DNA of 10,779 nucleotides from Flavipsychrobacter stenotrophus (lineage in GTDB: Bacteria; Bacteroidota; Bacteroidia; Chitinophagales; Chitinophagaceae), in assembly GCA_947372365.1 (NCBI GenBank), contig CANBTK010000027.1, positions 1 to 10,779 on the forward strand, written 5' to 3'. Under the pieces are notes generated by a model. The model saw nothing but the letters and a program-made list of their open reading frames with translations. It was not told the DNA's origin and searched no databases. Made by a program: the position numbers and the translations under genes. This document shows positions 7,689 through 10,779 of this stretch, piece after piece (positions within the stretch are counted from its first letter, which is position 1; each line of letters starts with the position of its first letter).

Positions 7689-8501
7689 TCAACCGCCTAT
7701 CTTTTTCTTCATTTCCATCATGTCCATCTCCAGGTCGGCCAGGCGGTGGTATACTTCGGCAGGCTCGGTAAAGTCGCTGCTTATTTTAAGGCGGCCATAC
7801 CATACTTCATTAATGTCAGCCGGGTCTATTTCCAGGGTAGGGTATTCGTGGCGGTGGGCTATGGTATCGCTTTTCAGGTATAGTTTCCCTCTTTCTTTAA
7901 GGCGGTTTACTACCCTTTTCACTGCAACGCCGCCGCTATGCACTATGATATATACCCTGTTGTCGCGGATATCGTTCAGGTCTTCCACCCATTCGCCTAT
8001 CAGGCGGTCGCCATGCAGTACATTAGGTGCCATTGACGGGCCTTCTACCTCAAACATCCTGTAGGTGGCGTTACTAAGCCCCGGCAAGCGGAAGGTAGGC
8101 AGCTGCTCCATAAACTCGGCATCGCCATAACCCAGCAGGTAGCCTGCACGGGCTTTTACGGGTACATATATGATATTGTCATTGCCCCTCTGGTCTACAG
8201 TAATTACTTGTGGCATACCGGTATATTTTCCTGCTTTATTGGCTTTGGGGCTAATAAAATTGGTACTTCCGTCGGCAGCCTTGATAATTAGTGCATCTAC
8301 TTCCAGATTTTTTGACAATAAATCATCCAGCGAAATGCTAAAAAACTTGGCAATTGCGCAAAGCGTTTCCATATTAGGCTCGCTCACCCCCGCCTCGTAA
8401 TTGGCCAGCGTGGTGCGCCCTATATTCAGCTCTGAGCTAAGCGCATCCTGCGTCTTGCCGTTTTTCTTCCTGAGGTATTTCAGGTTCGTTGCTAAGTTCA
8501 T
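7689..8501 (-). CDS. LexA-like self-cleaving repressor (XRE HTH + S24 peptidase)
   Basis: This 270-aa protein joins a Cro/CI-type helix-turn-helix (residues about 5-62; T-Q-D-A-L-S-S-E-L-N-I-G-R-T-T-L-A-N-Y-E) to an S24/LexA peptidase domain (about 110-235). The autocleavage parts are present: an Ala119-Gly120 bond in V-K-A-R-A-G-Y-L, Ser156 in E-V-E-G-P-S-M, and Lys195 in G-V-A-V-K-R-V-V. Their spacing matches LexA (cleavage site to Ser about 36, Ser to Lys 39). Such repressors are inactivated when RecA filaments form on damaged DNA. The last 25 residues (L-A-D-L-E-M-D-M-M-E-M-K-K-K) look like a short coiled coil. The gene is divergent from the DnaA-like gene and shares a 143-bp control region with a clear palindrome, arguing that it represses that gene and itself. 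It is not canonical LexA, whose HTH is a different winged type; RecA dependence is inferred. Confidence 0.93.
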   Translation of the reverse strand: MNLATNLKYLRKKNGKTQDALSSELNIGRTTLANYEAGVSEPNMETLCAIAKFFSISLDDLLSKNLEVDALIIKAADGSTNFISPKANKAGKYTGMPQVITVDQRGNDNIIYVPVKARAGYLLGYGDAEFMEQLPTFRLPGLSNATYRMFEVEGPSMAPNVLHGDRLIGEWVEDLNDIRDNRVYIIVHSGGVAVKRVVNRLKERGKLYLKSDTIAHRHEYPTLEIDPADINEVWYGRLKISSDFTEPAEVYHRLADLEMDMMEMKKKIGG

Positions 8502-8506
8502 GTGTA

Positions 8507-8514
8507 CAAAGGTA
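8507..8514 (-). promoter_or_regulatory. -7 box (TAccTTTG) of the repressor gene, nearly leaderless
   Basis: On the minus strand this is TACCTTTG, a perfect TAnnTTTG. Only 5 bases (TACAC) separate it from the repressor ATG at 8501-8499. Transcription would begin within a few bases of the start codon, so the mRNA should be leaderless or nearly so. No TTTG is found at the normal -33 distance; a TTG lies only 12 bp upstream, within the operator. Confidence 0.6.
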
Positions 8515-8522
8515 AAATTATT

Positions 8523-8547
8523 TTGACAATAAATTTGGAATTGTCAA
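8523..8547. promoter_or_regulatory. palindromic operator TTGACAAT-N9-ATTGTCAA
   Basis: TTGACAAT (8523-8530) and ATTGTCAA (8540-8547) are perfect reverse complements separated by 9 bp. The centre-to-centre distance is 17 bp, as expected for a dimeric HTH repressor binding two adjacent major grooves. It lies between the divergent repressor and DnaA-like genes. The spacer contains the -33 TTTG of the plus-strand promoter, so occupancy would block that promoter. A nested small palindrome CAATT-T-AATTG (8545-8555) overlaps its right arm. Confidence 0.75.
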
Positions 8548-8566
8548 TTTAATTGGAATATATTTG
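8534..8566 (+). promoter_or_regulatory. Bacteroidota promoter for the DnaA-like gene
   Basis: TTTG at 8534-8537 (-33) and TATATTTG at 8559-8566 (-7, perfect TAnnTTTG) are separated by 21 bp, within the normal range for the Bacteroidota housekeeping sigma factor. Transcription should start near 8570. The start codon at 8645 then has a leader of about 75 nt. The -33 box lies in the spacer of the palindromic operator, which points to repression. Confidence 0.78.
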
Positions 8567-8644
8567 TGGTAGAAATTGCTTTACTATTTACCGAAAATAC
8601 AAACAACGGGCAATTTTTCCAAAAAACGTGTAAAACCAAACTAT

Positions 8645-9106
8645 ATGCATTATACCGTACCACAACAGATCAGCGATGCAAGGCACATAACCCGTGCGGC
8701 CGAGCAACAGATTATGAACAAAACGGGCATGAGGGTAACACTGGTGCTTTGCCCGGACTACCATACATCAAAAACCCCTGAGCAAATGCTTAAGGTGGTA
8801 GCTGCTGCGCTGGGCATGGACACAGCCTGCTACAAAGTGAAGTCGCGCGAAAGGGAATTTGTAGACCTGAGGTTTATCGCCGCATCCCTGCTCCGCTGCT
8901 TTTTCCCGGGTATTACGCTGCACGAAATTACTGTCCTGTTCGGGGGCCAGGACCACACTTCTATTATGAATGGTTTATCGCGCGCTGCAATGCTGCTGGC
9001 TTCGGGCGATGAAAAATTTACAAACAAATACGAAAACGCATTAAAATCGGTAAACAAATGGATAAGAAAAGAAGTATTGGAATTTGCATCAGCCATCAGC
9101 GCTTAG
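8645..9106 (+). CDS. stand-alone DnaA domain IV protein (no AAA+ ATPase)
   Basis: This 153-aa protein carries the DNA-binding C-terminal domain of the replication initiator DnaA (Bac_DnaA_C) and nothing of its ATPase. Residues about 67-115 align with E. coli DnaA domain IV. Arg68 and Arg76 fall where Arg399 and Arg407 lie, and G-G-Q-D-H-T-S (100-106) matches the signature G-G-R-D-H-T-T, keeping Asp, His and Thr that read the DnaA box. One residue is inserted before T-L-H-E-I. No Walker A or B motif is present. The first 45 residues (A-R-H-I-T-R-A-A-E-Q-Q-I, then G-M-R-V-T-L-V-L) are of unknown type; the last 40 are helical. An in-frame ATG at 8576 would add 23 poorly conserved-looking residues but lies only a few bases after the predicted transcription start, so 8645 is preferred. 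It likely binds DnaA boxes as a competitor or regulator; that role is inferred. Confidence 0.85.
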   Translation: MHYTVPQQISDARHITRAAEQQIMNKTGMRVTLVLCPDYHTSKTPEQMLKVVAAALGMDTACYKVKSREREFVDLRFIAASLLRCFFPGITLHEITVLFGGQDHTSIMNGLSRAAMLLASGDEKFTNKYENALKSVNKWIRKEVLEFASAISA

Positions 9107-9375
9107 AAGCATTATCGGAGGTTTGTAGCTCTGTGTTAAGGAACCTTCGCCCTGTTGACGGCAACGGGCTGTTGCTGCGCGAATATATTCGTGGCCTGCA
9201 GCATAAACTATGGAGCATGGCGCGGGAAGCACAGGAAACATACGCGCTTTCGCTCACCAGTGACGAAGCTATGGCCTATAACCAGCTCTGGCAACTACAG
9301 GGCGTAAAAGATGATAAATATACTGCCATTATTATTGGTGCTATGTTTAACCACGCTACAAGCCTGGCTGCATAA
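9058..9375 (+). CDS. small helical protein of unknown function, overlapping the DnaA-like gene
   Basis: This 105-aa protein begins at ATG 9058 inside the DnaA-like gene and overlaps its last 49 bp in another frame, which suggests translational coupling. The upstream bases (GGTAAACAA) are A-rich as usual here. A GTG at 9133 is an alternative start just past the overlap, but would lose 25 residues. The sequence looks fully alpha-helical: R-L-E-A-L-S-E-V-C-S-S-V-L-R-N-L, then L-L-L-R-E-Y-I-R-G-L-Q-H-K-L-W and a C-terminal segment with A-I-I-I-G-A-M-F-N. There is no signal peptide or clear transmembrane helix, and I recognise no motif. Being in the same unit as the DnaA domain IV gene, it should share the repressor-controlled promoter at 8534-8566. 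A partner of the DnaA-like protein is a natural guess but has no direct support. Confidence 0.7.
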   Translation: MDKKRSIGICISHQRLEALSEVCSSVLRNLRPVDGNGLLLREYIRGLQHKLWSMAREAQETYALSLTSDEAMAYNQLWQLQGVKDDKYTAIIIGAMFNHATSLAA

Positions 9376-9426
9376 TAAGTACGGCAGGTTTTATAGAATG
9401 TGGAAATATTATAACACTTCCAACTT

Positions 9427-9480
9427 TAGATGTAATGGTTTAAAACCGAGAACCCGCCAACTTCGTTTATATAGATGTAA
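9427..9480 (+). repeat. short direct repeat TAGATGTAA
   Basis: TAGATGTAA occurs at 9427-9435 and again at 9472-9480. Each copy is preceded by CCAACTT (9420-9426 and 9457-9463) at a different distance. Between them lies an 11-bp palindrome GGTTT-A-AAACC (9437-9447). They fill most of the 137-bp gap between the genes at 9058-9375 and 9513-9710. No TAnnTTTG box was found in this gap. The meaning is unclear; a small regulatory or RNA element is possible. Confidence 0.35.
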
Positions 9481-9512
9481 CCACCTTTTATTAGCAATAA
9501 AACCGGATTAAA

Positions 9513-9710
9513 ATGAAAAGCCCGAACAACCAGCCGCCAAGCCTTACAGTGCTATTCACCGGCAATGGAAGGAGAAAAGAAAGGGGAACCCGCAGGCAGC
9601 AAAAGCACGACCTGTTGATTACCTTCATGAACCAACTGCACCAGCCACCGGCAAAGCCGGTACGTGCCAAACCAGCATTTTTGAAGTCGCTGCTATCTAT
9701 TTTCCTATAG
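9513..9710 (+). CDS. possible small basic protein (65 aa)
   Basis: An ATG after an A-rich stretch (GGATTAAA) opens a 65-residue frame ending at TAG. The product is strongly basic, with G-R-R-K-E-R-G-T-R-R-Q-Q-K near the middle, a proline-rich patch (Q-P-P-A-K-P-V-R-A-K-P) and a hydrophobic end (F-L-K-S-L-L-S-I-F-L). Codon choice resembles the neighbours, which favours a real gene, but I do not recognise it. A frame covering the same bases on the other strand (9491-9733) encodes a cysteine-rich, less plausible protein. A perfect hairpin, ACCGGC-AAA-GCCGGT (9647-9661), lies inside the frame. The gene is in line with the DnaA-like unit but 137 bp after it, and converges with the photolyase gene. 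It could also be non-coding. Confidence 0.4.
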   Translation: MKSPNNQPPSLTVLFTGNGRRKERGTRRQQKHDLLITFMNQLHQPPAKPVRAKPAFLKSLLSIFL

Positions 9711-9762
9711 GTGCTGCAGGCTGGCTTATACAAACGGTCATTGCCAATATATCCGGCCTTTA

Positions 9763-10779
9763 CTACTTCAATGCCCGCTTATATTCCGTCAGGCACCTTT
9801 CCCTCGATGCTTTAATATCTACAATAGGCCTGTAGGAGAGCTGCTCAAATTCGGGTACCCATTTGCGGATGTATTTTAGTTGAGGGTCAAACTTTTCAGT
9901 TTGCAGCTGTGGGCTGAAAATTCGGAAGTAAGGTGCTGCGTCGCAGCCGCTGCCAGCCGCCCACTGCCACCCACCATTGTTGGCGGAAAGGTCGTAGTCC
10001 AGCAGCTTTTCGGCAAAATAGGCTTCGCCCCAGCGCCAGTCTATCAATAGGTTTTTGGTGAGGAAGCTGGCCACTATCATACGCACCCGGTTATGCATAA
10101 AGCCTGTGGTGTTTAGTTCCCGCATGCCTGCATCGACAATTGCAACACCGGTTTTACCGCCGCACCATAGCTCAAACTCTTTTTCGTTATTGCGCCACTG
10201 TATGTTATCGTATTCCTTCTTAAAGGCGCCTGCCACCACATGCGGGAAGTGCCACAGTATCATCATGTAAAATTCCCGCCATATCAGCTCATTCAGTAAG
10301 GTAGCGTTGAGTTGGCCTGCCTGGCCTGCCAACTGCCGTATGCTTACAGTACCGAACCGAAGGTGCAGGCTCAGCCGGGTAGTGCCTTTTATTGCCGGGA
10401 AATCGCGGGTGGTATTATAGGTGGCGGCAATGCCTTCGTTCAGTTGACCGGATGGTATGTCTATATCTGTTGGCTCAAAACCAATATCTTGTAGTGTTGG
10501 TAAAGCTATGGGCGCATTTTGCACAAAATTGTGTGCGTACTTTTCAACAGGGTATTGCTTCAGGTAAAATGGATTCAGTTTTTCCTTCCATTTTTTGCTG
10601 TAAGGGGTATAGACGGTGTATGGCGTACCATTATCCTTCATCACCTCACCTTTCTCAAATATTACCTGGTCTTTGTAAGTATGTAGTGGTATGCCATTTG
10701 TTGCCAGCAGTGCGCCTATCCCTGCATCCCGCTGTTGGGCATAGGGTTCATAGTCGTGGTTGGTATATACTGCCGCAAT
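9763..10779 (-). CDS. phrB: class I DNA photolyase, N-terminus beyond the window
   Basis: The frame stays open from the stop at 9763 to the window edge, giving 338 residues; about 95 are missing compared with a usual length near 430. The edge segment (Y-T-N-H-D-Y-E-P-Y-A-Q-Q-R-D) belongs to the antenna-binding N-terminal domain. The FAD-binding domain follows: T-T-R-L-S-L-H-L-R-F-G (visible residues 133-143), N-E-L-I-W-R-E-F-Y (163-171), then D-L-S-A-N-N-G-G-W-Q-W-A-A-G and C-D-A-A-P-Y-F-R-I-F-S-P, very close to E. coli PhrB. The Asn-Asn before Gly-Gly-Trp is the photolyase form at the flavin N5 position; many cryptochromes differ there. The enzyme uses blue light and reduced FAD to split cyclobutane pyrimidine dimers. 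A GTG or ATG near 10644 is not the true start because conserved sequence continues upstream. It is convergent with the plus-strand unit; its promoter is not in view. Confidence 0.94.
   Translation of the reverse strand: MAAVYTNHDYEPYAQQRDAGIGALLATNGIPLHTYKDQVIFEKGEVMKDNGTPYTVYTPYSKKWKEKLNPFYLKQYPVEKYAHNFVQNAPIALPTLQDIGFEPTDIDIPSGQLNEGIAATYNTTRDFPAIKGTTRLSLHLRFGTVSIRQLAGQAGQLNATLLNELIWREFYMMILWHFPHVVAGAFKKEYDNIQWRNNEKEFELWCGGKTGVAIVDAGMRELNTTGFMHNRVRMIVASFLTKNLLIDWRWGEAYFAEKLLDYDLSANNGGWQWAAGSGCDAAPYFRIFSPQLQTEKFDPQLKYIRKWVPEFEQLSYRPIVDIKASRERCLTEYKRALK

Noticed and set aside
8576..8644. Upstream ATG giving the DnaA-like protein 23 more residues
   Set aside because: It lies about 6 bases after the predicted transcription start, and the added residues look unlike a conserved domain. 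The ATG at 8645 has a normal A-rich leader. A nearly leaderless message from 8576 cannot be fully excluded.
7689..9375. Complete prophage or plasmid module
   Set aside because: The repressor and DnaA-like gene could be phage-derived, but there is no integrase, attachment repeat, structural, partition or mobilisation gene in the window.
9491..9733. Minus-strand 80-aa frame opposite the small basic ORF
   Set aside because: Unusual composition (many Cys, Trp and Phe), no plausible start context, and the opposite frame has neighbour-like codon choice.
10639..10644. Start codon of the photolyase at GTG 10644 or ATG 10641
   Set aside because: The frame stays open to the window end and the upstream 45 residues read as conserved photolyase sequence, so the gene is cut by the window edge.

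Overview
The window looks like chromosomal DNA from a member of the Bacteroidota, most likely in or near the Chitinophagaceae/Sphingobacteriia (the family is a guess from protein style). The signs are a SusC/SusD outer-membrane pair with a third lipoprotein, AT-rich leaders without Shine-Dalgarno sequences, perfect TAnnTTTG promoter boxes, and lipoproteins with a C-K-K-K-D-N start. I see no rRNA, tRNA, CRISPR array, insertion sequence or integrase.

Left part (1-1840). The last 38 codons of a plus-strand gene, probably a DUF4143-type AAA ATPase, converge with a minus-strand exported protein built from two related halves. Divergent to that is a plus-strand nitrilase-family amidase (omega-amidase/YafV type). 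A strong hairpin at 1790-1819 ends both the amidase and the operon that converges on it.

Middle part (1841-7323, minus strand). Three genes form one operon: a SusC/RagA TonB-dependent transporter, a SusD/RagB-like surface lipoprotein and a small Ig-like lipoprotein. Together they should capture and import a nutrient across the outer membrane. No degradative enzyme, ECF sigma/anti-sigma pair or hybrid sensor is present here, so the substrate cannot be inferred. The 365-bp region upstream holds a weak promoter candidate, a tandem AAGGCCCG repeat and a tandem pair of DnaA-box-like TTATCAACA sequences.

Right-centre part (7689-9375) is the most interesting. A self-cleaving, LexA-like repressor (XRE helix-turn-helix plus S24 peptidase) is divergent from a small protein that carries only the DNA-binding domain IV of the replication initiator DnaA, without the ATPase. 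The gap contains a perfect inverted repeat, TTGACAAT-N9-ATTGTCAA, whose spacer holds the -33 box of a near-perfect Bacteroidota promoter for the DnaA-like gene. The repressor's own -7 box sits so close to its ATG that its mRNA should be almost leaderless. A second small gene overlaps the DnaA-like gene by 49 bp. I read this as a repressor-controlled, possibly DNA-damage-inducible switch that releases a DnaA-box-binding protein; the function is inference.

Right end (9376-10779). A possible 65-aa basic protein is followed by a convergent minus-strand class I DNA photolyase that runs off the window end without its N-terminus.
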